A DNA stretch of 64,000 nt from Franconibacter helveticus LMG 23732. Its GTDB lineage: Bacteria > Pseudomonadota > Gammaproteobacteria > Enterobacterales > Enterobacteriaceae. A model generated the notes under the pieces. That model searched no databases and was not told the DNA's origin. It saw only the letters and a list, made by a program, of their open reading frames with translations. Of this stretch, positions 1 through 8,223 are shown in pieces. The stretch spans positions 1 to 64,000 of the forward strand of contig NZ_AWFX01000006.1 of the NCBI RefSeq assembly GCF_000463115.2, in the 5' to 3' direction. The first letter of the stretch is position 1, and every line of letters starts with the position of its first letter. A program made the position numbers and the translations under genes.

Positions 1-24
1 CGAGAGTAGGGAACTGCCAGGCAT
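1..24 (+). rRNA. rrf: 5S rRNA, 3' end only (partial)
   Basis: The first 24 bases match the 3' end of enterobacterial 5S rRNA, including the closing strand GCCAGGCAT that pairs with the 5' end of the molecule. The rest of the rRNA operon lies before the window. The position just before yjaA/metA corresponds to rrnE of E. coli. Recognised by eye from the known 5S sequence. Confidence 0.93.
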
Positions 25-35
25 CAAATAACGCA

Positions 36-63
36 AGAGCCCATCCTCACGGATGGGCTTTTT
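36..63 (+). terminator. rRNA operon terminator
   Basis: A 9-bp perfect stem (AGCCCATCC with GGATGGGCT) closes a TCAC loop and is followed by a run of T. It lies 12 bases past the end of 5S rRNA, as expected for the rrn intrinsic terminator. Confidence 0.92.
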
Positions 64-186
64 GCATTTCTGCGCTAAACGATTTCTCTGCAAACATAAT
101 GCAATCAAGCATTAATGCTTTTCTCGCTATCCAGCCAGCCGATACAATCGGTGCCTTAAAATACTAACCATAACCAGGCCAGCCTT

Positions 187-576
187 GTGAATATTCTGTA
201 TGTGACCCTTCGTAAAAATCGTATGAGCCTTCGCGAGCTTAAGAGCGGCAAAGAAGTCGTAGGCCACGGCAACTTCAGTAATGAACGTATACTTATCGGC
301 GCTTTCTTTGCCGCAGAAAAAGTATTACGCGATCTGGTTGTTCAGGTTAAGCCAGCGGGCTTACTGTACCGGCTTTTCAAATGGCCGCGCTATGATATGG
401 TTATCGATGCGCTGGAGATGAACGAAGGGGGTTTATCGCAGGTAGAAGAGCGCGCCATAATGGAAATGGCGGCAGGCGCAATGTCGATGAAATACCGACA
501 AATGGTCGTCGCCTGTGCAACTCAGCCGCGAACCGATGATGAGGTTAAGGCATTACTTGCGCTAAGCCAGAATTAG
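187..576 (+). CDS. yjaA: YjaA family protein, stress-associated, function unknown
   Basis: This 129-residue protein starts at a GTG codon. It resembles E. coli YjaA over its whole length, most clearly in the central block ALEMNEGGLSQVEER and in the MKYRQ motif that follows. No signal peptide or membrane segment is seen, so it is probably cytosolic. In E. coli the gene has been linked to stress and biofilm phenotypes, but its molecular function is unknown. It sits between the rRNA operon and metA as in E. coli. Its stop codon overlaps that of the convergent yjaB by three bases, so the two genes are tail to tail with no room for a terminator between them. The start could also be a TTG two bases earlier in another frame, but GTG at 187 keeps the family N-terminus. 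Confidence 0.88.
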   Translation: MNILYVTLRKNRMSLRELKSGKEVVGHGNFSNERILIGAFFAAEKVLRDLVVQVKPAGLLYRLFKWPRYDMVIDALEMNEGGLSQVEERAIMEMAAGAMSMKYRQMVVACATQPRTDDEVKALLALSQN

Positions 577-1010
577 CATTGATAGCGAAGATGCAACAGC
601 GGATAAGGCCTGCCTTCGCTGTCCTTTTCGCTGCGCCCCGTTACACAGAACCCCATTTTTAGATAGAAGCCTGTTGCCTGCGCATTCTGTTCGTTAACGT
701 CTGTTGTGAGCTGCGGTGCGAGCGCGCGCGCATGCGTAATCAACAAACGGCCCACCCCGGCGCCACGAAAATCCGGGTCGACGAAAAGCGCTTCAAGATG
801 CTGTTCTGCCAAAAGCATAAATCCCACGGGAAGATCATCAGCCGTTACCGCCACCCAAAGCGGAGCATCCGGCAGAAAAGCCCTTACCTGCTTTTCAATA
901 GCAATACGGTCCGCCGCCTGTAGAAAGTCGTGCGTAGCATCGACCGAACGACACCATATATCTCCCAGCGCCTGGCTTTCTTCCCGTCTGGCACGGCGTA
1001 TCTTTATCAT
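573..1010 (-). CDS. yjaB: GNAT-family N-acetyltransferase YjaB
   Basis: The 145-residue protein is a single-domain GNAT acetyltransferase that would transfer an acetyl group from acetyl-CoA to an unknown amine. The acetyl-CoA binding loop is seen as DPDFRGAGVGRLLI, followed by the conserved NEQN..A..FY..MGF segment of motif B. It aligns with E. coli YjaB (for example CRSVDATHDFL near the N-terminus). The start was placed at the ATG at 1010, since it follows a GGAGTGAGG ribosome site and gives the family N-terminus; the reading frame stays open 23 codons further upstream, which I regard as non-coding. It converges on yjaA with overlapping stop codons. Confidence 0.9.
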   Translation of the reverse strand: MIKIRRARREESQALGDIWCRSVDATHDFLQAADRIAIEKQVRAFLPDAPLWVAVTADDLPVGFMLLAEQHLEALFVDPDFRGAGVGRLLITHARALAPQLTTDVNEQNAQATGFYLKMGFCVTGRSEKDSEGRPYPLLHLRYQC

Positions 1011-1115
1011 CCTCACTCCTGCTATTTGCTTTTTTGTTCTAACCTTTCCCGGTTCTTGAAACTTTCTCACCTTCAGCATGCAGCCTCGACATTCAGGCTG
1101 AACCTGGTTATTGTC

Positions 1116-1147
1116 AGCTATCTGGATGTCTAAACGTTTAAACGTAT
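1116..1147 (+). promoter_or_regulatory. Array of four tandem MetJ boxes upstream of metA
   Basis: Four consecutive 8-base units, AGCTATCT, GGATGTCT, AAACGTTT and AAACGTAT, run without gaps. They are graded matches to the MetJ consensus AGACGTCT. The last ends 19 bases before the metA start codon. MetJ with S-adenosylmethionine binds such arrays cooperatively and represses methionine synthesis. Confidence 0.85.
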
Positions 1148-1166
1148 GCAGTGAGGATATAAGGTT

Positions 1167-2096
1167 ATGCCTATTCGGGTACCTGATGAGTTACCAGCCG
1201 TCAATTTCCTGCGTCAGGAAAATGTCTTTGTGATGACCACATCACGCGCCATCAACCAGGAAATTCGTCCGCTTAAGGTACTGATACTTAATCTGATGCC
1301 GAAAAAGATTGAGACAGAAAATCAGTTCCTGCGTCTGCTCTCTAACTCCCCGTTGCAGTTGGATATTCAGCTTTTGCGTATTGATAGCCGCGAGTCGCGC
1401 AACACGCCGGCTGAACACCTGAATAACTTTTATTGCAATTTTGAGGACGTCTGCGACCAGAACTTCGACGGACTGATTGTTACCGGCGCGCCGCTGGGCC
1501 TGGTAGAGTTTAATGATGTCGCTTACTGGCCGCAAATACAGCAGGTGCTGGAGTGGGCGAAGGATCACGTTACCTCGACGCTGTTCGTCTGCTGGGCAGT
1601 ACAGGCGGCATTGAATATTCTCTACGGTATTCCGAAGCAAACCCGGAAAGAGAAGCTTTCTGGCGTTTATGAGCATCACATCACACAGCCGCACGCTCTG
1701 CTGACCAAAGGTTTTGATGACACCTTCCTTGCGCCGCATTCGCGCTATGCTGACTTCCCGGCTTCCCTTATACGCGACTACACCGATCTCGATATACTCG
1801 CCGAATCGGAAGAGGGGGATGCCTACCTGTTCGCCAGCAAAGATAAACGCATCGCCTTTGTTACCGGTCATCCGGAATATGACGCCGGTACGCTCGCCAG
1901 CGAATATTTTCGTGATGTCGAGGCAGGTCTGGATCCGCAGGTGCCCTACAACTATTTCCCGAACAACGATCCGCAAAACAAGCCCCGCGCAACCTGGCGC
2001 AGCCATGGGAATCTGCTCTTCACCAACTGGCTTAATTATTTTGTTTACCAGATCACGCCATACGATCTTCGCCATATGAATCCTACCCTGGATTAA
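1167..2096 (+). CDS. metA: Homoserine O-succinyltransferase
   Basis: MetA transfers the succinyl group of succinyl-CoA to homoserine, the first committed step of methionine synthesis, in the cytosol. The 309-residue length equals that of the E. coli enzyme. The catalytic cysteine lies in [16 protein letters not shown] near residue 142, and the histidine and glutamate of the active site lie in VTGHPEYD near residue 235. The stretch [10 protein letters not shown] near residue 110 is the glutamine-amidotransferase-like turn of this fold. It starts at an ATG behind a GAGGATATAAGG ribosome site, directly downstream of a MetJ-box array, and ends at a strong terminator, so it is a single-gene transcription unit. 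Enterobacterial MetA is heat-labile and subject to proteolysis; the sequence offers nothing that argues against this. Confidence 0.97.
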   Translation: MPIRVPDELPAVNFLRQENVFVMTTSRAINQEIRPLKVLILNLMPKKIETENQFLRLLSNSPLQLDIQLLRIDSRESRNTPAEHLNNFYCNFEDVCDQNFDGLIVTGAPLGLVEFNDVAYWPQIQQVLEWAKDHVTSTLFVCWAVQAALNILYGIPKQTRKEKLSGVYEHHITQPHALLTKGFDDTFLAPHSRYADFPASLIRDYTDLDILAESEEGDAYLFASKDKRIAFVTGHPEYDAGTLASEYFRDVEAGLDPQVPYNYFPNNDPQNKPRATWRSHGNLLFTNWLNYFVYQITPYDLRHMNPTLD

Positions 2097-2116
2097 GCGA
2101 TTCAGCCTGCCAACCT

Positions 2117-2139
2117 AAGCGCCTCCGGGCGCTTTTTTT
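2117..2139 (+). terminator. metA terminator
   Basis: The stem AAGCGCC/GGCGCTT with a short TCCG loop is followed by seven T residues, 20 bases after the metA stop codon. Confidence 0.9.
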
Positions 2140-2218
2140 ATTTTAAAATTCAGCCCGTTTTCACCATTCATTTTAAATCTTTAATAATCAAACGCTTATT
2201 AGATATTTCTTATTAAAA

Positions 2219-2233
2219 TGGAAATAGTTTTTG
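2219..2233 (+). promoter_or_regulatory. Probable IclR operator upstream of aceB
   Basis: TGGAAATAGTTTTTG resembles the IclR box TGGAAATNATTTCCA in its left half and spacing. A similar sequence occurs upstream of iclR itself (8054-8068), which supports the assignment. It lies in an AT-rich stretch about 110 bases before the aceB start, where the aceBAK promoter is expected. Exact promoter elements were not assigned. Confidence 0.6.
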
Positions 2234-2344
2234 ATTTTGAAAATAGATTGATTACTCTTACTTCTGCTGAACGAAAAACGCCCATCTTTGGTTTCGTTCG
2301 CGATCGCTTCTTTCTTTCCCGGATCAACAAAGAGGATCGCAGTC

Positions 2345-3943
2345 ATGAATCAGCAGGCTACCACCACTGAACTGGCATTCAGCCAGCCATTTAACGAGCA
2401 GGAGCGACAAATCCTGACGCCTGACGCCGTTGAGTTTTTAACCGAACTGGTTACCCGTTTCACTGCGCAGCGCAACAAACTGTTGGCCGCGCGGGCGCAG
2501 GTACAGGCGGAAATCGATAGCGGAACATTGCCGGATTTTATTTCGGAAACCACTTCCATAAGAGAAGGCGACTGGAAAATACGCGGTATTCCTGATGACT
2601 TACAGGATCGTCGCGTTGAGATCACCGGCCCGGTAGAACGCAAGATGGTGATCAACGCTCTGAACGCGAATGTGAAGGTGTTCATGGCCGATTTCGAAGA
2701 TTCGCTGGCGCCGAACTGGGAGAAAGTGATCGACGGACAAATTAACCTGCGCGATGCGGTTAACGGCACCATTACCTGGACTAACGAAGCGGGGAAAATC
2801 TATCAGCTTAAGCCTAATCCCGCCGTATTAATCTGCCGCGTCCGTGGCCTGCATTTGCCTGAAAAACATGTAACCTGGCGTGGCGAAGCGATTCCCGGCA
2901 GCCTGTTCGATTTCGCCCTCTACTTTTTCCACAATCACAAAACCCTGCTTGCCAAAGGCAGCGGTCCCTATTTTTATCTGCCAAAAACGCAGTCCTGGCA
3001 GGAGGCGGCCTGGTGGAGTGAAGTGTTCAGTTATGCCGAGACGCGCTTCAGCCTGCCGCGCGGCACCATCAAAGCCACGCTGCTGATTGAAACGCTGCCG
3101 GCGGTTTTCCAGATGGATGAGATCCTGCATGCTCTGCGCGACCACATCGTGGGCCTGAACTGCGGCCGCTGGGACTACATTTTCAGCTACATAAAAACGT
3201 TGAAAAATCACCCCGACCGCGTTCTGCCGGACCGCCAGAGCGTGACGATGGAGAAACCTTTCCTCAACGCCTACTCACGCCTGCTTATCAAAACCTGCCA
3301 TCGCCGCGGCGCTTTCGCAATGGGCGGTATGGCGGCGTTTATCCCCAGCAAAGATACCCAGCGTAATAACTGGGTGCTGAATAAAGTGAAGGCCGATAAA
3401 GAGCTTGAAGCGGCTAACGGGCACGATGGCACCTGGATAGCGCATCCGGGCCTGGGCGATACGGTCATGGCGGTTTTCGACAGGGCGCTTGGCGAACATA
3501 AAAATCAGCTGCACATCACCCGCGAAGACGATGCGCCCATTACCGCTGAAGCGTTGCTGGCGCCCTGTGAAGGCGAACGTACGGAAGAGGGTATGCGCGC
3601 CAATATCCGCGTTGCGGTGCAATACATTGAAGCCTGGATCTCCGGCAACGGCTGCGTGCCGATTTACGGCCTGATGGAAGACGCCGCCACGGCGGAAATC
3701 TCCCGCACCTCAATCTGGCAATGGATCCACCATCAAAAAACCTTAAGCAACGGCAAGCCGGTAACAAAAGATCTTTTCCGCCAGATGCTTGCCGAAGAAA
3801 TGCAGGTTATCCAGGAAGAGCTGGGCGAACAGCGCTTCAGCCACGGCCGCTTCGTGGAGGCCGCGCGCCTGATGGAGCAGATCACCACCTCGGATGAGCT
3901 TATCGATTTCCTCACTCTGCCAGGCTACCGCCTGTTGGCCTGA
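2345..3943 (+). CDS. aceB: Malate synthase A
   Basis: AceB condenses glyoxylate with acetyl-CoA to give malate, the second step of the glyoxylate bypass used for growth on acetate or fatty acids. The 532-residue length is that of the A isoform. The [11 protein letters not shown] segment (near residue 115) carries the magnesium-binding and active-site acidic residues, and [15 protein letters not shown] near residue 245 is the family signature. The start is the ATG at 2345 ([12 protein letters not shown]); an in-frame start 19 codons upstream is part of the leader. It is the first gene of the aceBAK operon, 35 bases before aceA, and is preceded by a probable IclR operator. Confidence 0.97.
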   Translation: MNQQATTTELAFSQPFNEQERQILTPDAVEFLTELVTRFTAQRNKLLAARAQVQAEIDSGTLPDFISETTSIREGDWKIRGIPDDLQDRRVEITGPVERKMVINALNANVKVFMADFEDSLAPNWEKVIDGQINLRDAVNGTITWTNEAGKIYQLKPNPAVLICRVRGLHLPEKHVTWRGEAIPGSLFDFALYFFHNHKTLLAKGSGPYFYLPKTQSWQEAAWWSEVFSYAETRFSLPRGTIKATLLIETLPAVFQMDEILHALRDHIVGLNCGRWDYIFSYIKTLKNHPDRVLPDRQSVTMEKPFLNAYSRLLIKTCHRRGAFAMGGMAAFIPSKDTQRNNWVLNKVKADKELEAANGHDGTWIAHPGLGDTVMAVFDRALGEHKNQLHITREDDAPITAEALLAPCEGERTEEGMRANIRVAVQYIEAWISGNGCVPIYGLMEDAATAEISRTSIWQWIHHQKTLSNGKPVTKDLFRQMLAEEMQVIQEELGEQRFSHGRFVEAARLMEQITTSDELIDFLTLPGYRLLA

Positions 3944-3978
3944 CCCTACGCCACGCTAAAAATAAGGAGCATCTGCCT

Positions 3979-5286
3979 ATGAAAACGACACGTACCCAAC
4001 AAATCGAGCAGTTGAAACAGGAATGGCGGCAGCCGCGCTGGGATGGCATCCACCGTCCTTACAGCGCAGAAGAGGTGGTAAAACTGCGCGGTTCGGTAAA
4101 CCCGGAATGTACGCTGGCGCAGCTTGGCGCGGCGAAAATGTGGCGTTTGCTGCACGGCGAGTCAAAAAAGGGCTACATCAACAGCCTTGGCGCCCTGACT
4201 GGCGGCCAGGCGTTGCAGCAGGCTAAAGCGGGCATTGAAGCAGTCTATCTTTCAGGCTGGCAGGTAGCGGCGGATGCAAACCTGGCCTCCAGCATGTACC
4301 CGGATCAATCGCTTTATCCGGCGAATTCCGTGCCATGCGTGGTTGAGCGGATCAACAACACGTTTCGTCGGGCGGATCAGATCCAGTGGTCCGCGGGCAT
4401 CGAACCGGGGGATCCGCGTTATGTCGACTACTTTTTACCGATCGTGGCAGATGCCGAAGCGGGTTTTGGCGGCGTGTTAAACGCTTTCGAGTTGATGAAA
4501 TCGATGATTGAAGCTGGCGCGGCGGCCGTCCATTTTGAAGATCAGCTCGCCTCGGTGAAGAAGTGCGGCCATATGGGCGGAAAAGTACTGGTGCCGACGC
4601 AGGAAGCTATCCAGAAGCTGGTGGCGGCGCGTCTGGCGGCAGATGTCATGGGCGTGCCGACGCTTTTAATTGCCCGTACCGACGCTGACGCGGCAGATCT
4701 CATCACCTCTGACTGCGACCCGTACGACAGCGAATTTATTACCGGCGAGCGTACCAGCGAAGGCTTTTACCGCACCCGCGCAGGCGTGGAGCAGGCCATC
4801 AGCCGGGGCCTGGCATATGCCCCTTATGCTGACCTGGTATGGTGTGAAACCTCCACGCCGGATCTTAACCAGGCGAAGCGTTTCGCCGACGCGATTCATG
4901 CCCGCTTCCCGGGTAAATTGCTCGCCTACAACTGTTCCCCTTCGTTTAACTGGCAGAAAAAGCTGGATGATAAAACGATCGCCAGCTTCCAGCAGCAACT
5001 GGCGGATATGGGTTACAAATACCAGTTCATCACGCTCGCCGGCATTCATAGCATGTGGTTCAACATGTTTGACCTTGCACATGCCTATGCGCAGGGGGAA
5101 GGGATGAAACACTATGTGGAAAAGGTACAGCAACCCGAGTTCGCGGCGGGAAAAGAAGGGTACACCTTTGTTTCTCACCAGCAGGAGGGGGGCACCGGCT
5201 ATTTCGATAGCGTGACGACCATCATTCAGGGCGGCGCGTCGTCGGTCACTGCACTGACGGGATCAACCGAAGAAGCGCAATTCTGA
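3979..5286 (+). CDS. aceA: Isocitrate lyase
   Basis: AceA cleaves isocitrate to glyoxylate and succinate and so diverts carbon away from the two decarboxylations of the TCA cycle. The 435-residue protein carries the catalytic signature KKCGHMGGK (near residues 193-201), with the active-site cysteine in the middle, and the metal and substrate residues of ADAEAGFGG near residue 155. A strong AAGGAG ribosome site precedes the ATG. It is the middle gene of aceBAK. The following gene, aceK, is separated by 142 bases that contain a stable hairpin, consistent with the much lower expression of aceK known from E. coli. Confidence 0.98.
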   Translation: MKTTRTQQIEQLKQEWRQPRWDGIHRPYSAEEVVKLRGSVNPECTLAQLGAAKMWRLLHGESKKGYINSLGALTGGQALQQAKAGIEAVYLSGWQVAADANLASSMYPDQSLYPANSVPCVVERINNTFRRADQIQWSAGIEPGDPRYVDYFLPIVADAEAGFGGVLNAFELMKSMIEAGAAAVHFEDQLASVKKCGHMGGKVLVPTQEAIQKLVAARLAADVMGVPTLLIARTDADAADLITSDCDPYDSEFITGERTSEGFYRTRAGVEQAISRGLAYAPYADLVWCETSTPDLNQAKRFADAIHARFPGKLLAYNCSPSFNWQKKLDDKTIASFQQQLADMGYKYQFITLAGIHSMWFNMFDLAHAYAQGEGMKHYVEKVQQPEFAAGKEGYTFVSHQQEGGTGYFDSVTTIIQGGASSVTALTGSTEEAQF

Positions 5287-5360
5287 AGCGCGCGCGCCAG
5301 CCTGCGCGGTGGGTAAGCGTAACCGCCGCCCGCCGTGCTTGCTGTTGCCACCGGCCTGTA

Positions 5361-5388
5361 GCGCCTTTCTCCTGACAGGGAAAGGCGC
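5361..5388 (+). repeat. Stable hairpin in the aceA-aceK gap
   Basis: GCGCCTTTC pairs with GAAAGGCGC across a ten-base loop that can itself pair partly (TCC with GGG). No T-run follows, so this is not a standard terminator. In E. coli the same gap holds repetitive palindromes that uncouple aceA from aceK expression; here a different sequence may play that part. Confidence 0.6.
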
Positions 5389-5428
5389 ACGCCGTCACCA
5401 AGCCTGTCTTCCAACCCGGAGCCTGCCT

Positions 5429-7150
5429 ATGCCGCGCGGACTGGAATTGCTTGTCGCACAAACTATCTTGCAGGGGTTCGACGCCCAGTACGGGCGCTTT
5501 CTGGAAGTCACCTCCGGCGCGCAGCAGCGCTTCGAGCAGGCCGACTGGCACGCAGTCCAGCAGGCGATGAAGCAGCGCATCCATCTGTACGATCATCATG
5601 TTGGGCTGGTGGTGGAGCAGCTTAAATGTATCACTGAGGGAAAAGGCGCCGACGCCGCTTTTCTGCTGCGCGTAAAGCAACACTATACCGCGCTGCTGCC
5701 CGATTACCCGCGCTTTGAAATCGCCGAAAGCTTTTTCAACTCCGTTTACTGCCGCCTTTTTGACCATCGCTCGCTCAGCCCCGAGCGGCTGTTTATCTTC
5801 AGCTCGCAGCCCGAGCGGCGTTTTCGCGCTATTCCCCGCCCGCTGGCGAAAGATTACTTCCCCCGTCAGGGGTGGCGGGAACTGCTCACCACGCTGCTTA
5901 GCGACTTGCCGCTGCGCCTGCGCTGGCAGGATCTGGCGCGCGACGTGGAGTACATCATTAAGCACCTGACCGAAACACTGGGTTCGCAGATGCTGGAAAA
6001 AGTCCACTTACAGGTGGCGAACGAGCTTTTTTATCGCAATAAGGCGGCCTGGCTGGTGGGCAAGCTGGTGCTGCCCGGCGGCAGGCTACCGTTTTTGCTG
6101 CCCCTTCACCGTTCGGATGAGGGCGAACTGTTTGTCGATACCTGTCTGACCACCAGCGCCGAAGCGAGCATTGTTTTCGGCTTCGCCCGCTCCTATTTCA
6201 TGGTCTATGCGCCGCTGCCCGCCGCGCTGGTGGAGTGGCTGCGCGACATCCTGCCGGGTAAAAGCACCGCTGAGCTTTATATGGCGATAGGCTGCCAGAA
6301 ACATGGCAAAACCGAGAGCTACCGCGAGTATCTCAACTACGTCACCCGCACCGACGAGCAGTTTATCGAAGCGCCGGGCATTCGCGGCATGGTGATGCTG
6401 GTCTTTACGCTTCCCGGGTTCGATCGGGTTTTTAAAGTGATTAAAGACCGCTTCGCGCCGCAAAAGGAGATGAGCGAGGCGCATGTGCGCGCCTGCTATC
6501 AGTTGGTCAAAGAGCACGATCGCGTCGGGCGCATGGCTGATACGCAGGAGTTCGAAAACTTCGTGCTGGATAAAAGACAGATAAGCCCGCCGCTGCTGGC
6601 GCTGTTGCAGCAGGAGGCGCCGCGTAAGCTTACGGACACCGGCGACCGGCTAATCATCAGCCATCTTTATATTGAACGACGCATGGTGCCGCTAAATCTT
6701 TGGCTCGAACAGGCCAAAGGCCAGCAGCTGCGCGACGCGGTGGAAGAATACGGCAACGCCATCCGACAGCTGGCCGCCGCAAACATCTTCCCGGGCGACA
6801 TGCTGTTTAAAAATTTCGGCGTCACGCGCCACGGAAGGGTTGTGTTCTACGATTACGACGAGATTTGCTACATGACGGAAGTGAATTTCCGGGATATTCC
6901 GCCGCCGCGCTACCCGGAAGATGAGCTGAGCGCCGAGCCCTGGTACAGCGTGGCGCCGGGTGATGTCTTTCCCGAGGAGTTTCGCCACTGGCTTTGCGCC
7001 GACCCGCAAATCGGCCCGCTTTTTGAAGAGATGCACAGCGAGCTTTTCAGCGCCGCTTACTGGCGCTCCTTACAGGCGCGCATTCGCGAAGGGCATGTGG
7101 AGGATGTCTATGCTTACCGCAAACGCCAGCGCTTTTGCATGCGGCAATAA
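5429..7150 (+). CDS. aceK: Isocitrate dehydrogenase kinase/phosphatase
   Basis: AceK phosphorylates and thereby inactivates isocitrate dehydrogenase, and also removes the phosphate, setting the split between the TCA cycle and the glyoxylate bypass. The 573-residue protein matches E. coli AceK (578 residues) along its length. The ATP-binding region AAWLVGKL (near residue 215) and the catalytic loop region around [19 protein letters not shown] followed by DYDEICYM (near residues 453-485) are visible. The start was set at the ATG of MPRGLELL; the longer open frame has 40 extra codons that cover the intergenic hairpin. The C-terminus ends a few residues earlier than in E. coli and lacks the terminal GEMLF-like tail. 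Confidence 0.96.
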   Translation: MPRGLELLVAQTILQGFDAQYGRFLEVTSGAQQRFEQADWHAVQQAMKQRIHLYDHHVGLVVEQLKCITEGKGADAAFLLRVKQHYTALLPDYPRFEIAESFFNSVYCRLFDHRSLSPERLFIFSSQPERRFRAIPRPLAKDYFPRQGWRELLTTLLSDLPLRLRWQDLARDVEYIIKHLTETLGSQMLEKVHLQVANELFYRNKAAWLVGKLVLPGGRLPFLLPLHRSDEGELFVDTCLTTSAEASIVFGFARSYFMVYAPLPAALVEWLRDILPGKSTAELYMAIGCQKHGKTESYREYLNYVTRTDEQFIEAPGIRGMVMLVFTLPGFDRVFKVIKDRFAPQKEMSEAHVRACYQLVKEHDRVGRMADTQEFENFVLDKRQISPPLLALLQQEAPRKLTDTGDRLIISHLYIERRMVPLNLWLEQAKGQQLRDAVEEYGNAIRQLAAANIFPGDMLFKNFGVTRHGRVVFYDYDEICYMTEVNFRDIPPPRYPEDELSAEPWYSVAPGDVFPEEFRHWLCADPQIGPLFEEMHSELFSAAYWRSLQARIREGHVEDVYAYRKRQRFCMRQ

Positions 7151-7154
7151 AAGC

Positions 7155-7182
7155 AACGCGGCACATTTCAGGTCGCCGCGTT
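7155..7182. terminator. Hairpin between convergent aceK and iclR
   Basis: AACGCGGC pairs perfectly with GCCGCGTT around a 12-base loop. It lies five bases after the aceK stop and 13 bases beyond the iclR stop. There is no clear T-run on either strand, so termination efficiency is uncertain. Confidence 0.45.
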
Positions 7183-7194
7183 TCGCGCTCTTCG

Positions 7195-8031
7195 TTAACG
7201 CACGCCGCCATAGGCCAGCGTCACTTCTTTGGCGGCTTTAATTACCAGCGCGCCCAGCTCCGTTACGCGGTCGTCGGTAATACGGGAAACCGGGCCGGAA
7301 ATAGAGATAGCGGCGAACGCCTCGTGATGCTCGTCGTAGATGCAGGCCGCCACGCAGCGCAGCCCCAGCGCATGTTCTTCATCATCAAACGAATAGCCGC
7401 GCTTACGGGTCTGCGCTAAATCTTCTTTCAGATGCAGCGGCGAAACCAGCGTCGCGTGGGTGTAAGTATGCAGCCCCTGGCGGTGCAGCAGGCGGGTAAC
7501 CTCATCATCGCTCAGCTGTGACAAAAACGCCTTGCCCGCGCCAGAGGCGTGCATTGGCAGTTTGCCGCCGATAGGCGCAGACATGCGCATCAATTGGGTA
7601 CACTGCACCTGGTCGATAATAATCGCCTGATGATCGTTTTTATCCAGCACCGCGAGGTTCACCGTTTCGCCGGAGCTTTCCATCAATTTGCGCAGAATGG
7701 GATGCACGATGGCGAGCAGGTTGCGGCTTTGCAAAAAGCTACTGCCGACAATAAACGCGTGCGCGCCGATAGCCCAGTGGCCGAGGTCGCCAACCTGTCG
7801 TACAAAGCCCAGCTGTTGCATGGTGGTAAGCAGCCGGTGAGTGGTGGAATTGGGCAGGCCTGCCTGCTGGGCAAGTTCCGTTAATGCTACGCTGCCCTGT
7901 GATTCGGCGATCCATTCCAGTAATTTCAGCCCGCGCGTCAACGACTGCACCTGGCCGGTAGCCTGCGGCGCGGCGGCAGCGGCGGCGGCGCGGGGTTTCT
8001 TGCCGCGTTTAGCGGGAACAGCAGCGACCAT
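7195..8031 (-). CDS. iclR: Acetate operon repressor IclR
   Basis: IclR represses aceBAK and its own gene; glyoxylate and pyruvate modulate its oligomeric state. The 278-residue protein has an N-terminal winged helix-turn-helix (about residues 35-90, with ALTELAQQAGLPNSTTHRLL as the recognition region) and a C-terminal effector domain including MRMSAPIGGKLPMHASGAGKAFL and DDEEHALGLRC. The N-terminal tail holds an alanine tract of seven residues that is longer than in E. coli. It is convergent to aceK. E. coli has arpA between aceK and iclR; here the two genes are adjacent. Confidence 0.97.
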   Translation of the reverse strand: MVAAVPAKRGKKPRAAAAAAAPQATGQVQSLTRGLKLLEWIAESQGSVALTELAQQAGLPNSTTHRLLTTMQQLGFVRQVGDLGHWAIGAHAFIVGSSFLQSRNLLAIVHPILRKLMESSGETVNLAVLDKNDHQAIIIDQVQCTQLMRMSAPIGGKLPMHASGAGKAFLSQLSDDEVTRLLHRQGLHTYTHATLVSPLHLKEDLAQTRKRGYSFDDEEHALGLRCVAACIYDEHHEAFAAISISGPVSRITDDRVTELGALVIKAAKEVTLAYGGVR

Positions 8032-8053
8032 GGCGGCCTCCTTTTCTGTATCG

Positions 8054-8068
8054 TGGAAATAATTTTCG
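8054..8068 (-). promoter_or_regulatory. Probable IclR autoregulatory box
   Basis: TGGAAATAATTTTCG, read on the plus strand, matches the IclR consensus TGGAAATNATTTCCA at 12 of 14 defined positions. It is 23 bases upstream of the iclR start codon, where binding would block its own transcription. Confidence 0.7.
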
Positions 8069-8223
8069 TTTTATTTGCCGATAATGCAACCGCTGCGCCA
8101 CTCATCGGAGGAGTGGATAGTGAACATGTCTCAAGTTGCCTTCGCTCGCCTTTTCCGCCCTGGCGGTTTATGCCAGTATGGTCTGCTGGCCTTTTGGGCC
8201 TCTGTGTGTAGCCGGGAGTGAAT

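Noticed and set aside
8121..8133. MetR site before metH (TGAACATGTCTCA)
   Set aside because: It matches the pattern with one mismatch, but a short degenerate palindrome of this kind is expected by chance; mentioned only within the metH entry.
8218..8223. GTG at 8218 as the metH start
   Set aside because: The GTG at 8224 has a better ribosome site spacing and gives the E. coli N-terminus and exact length of 1227.
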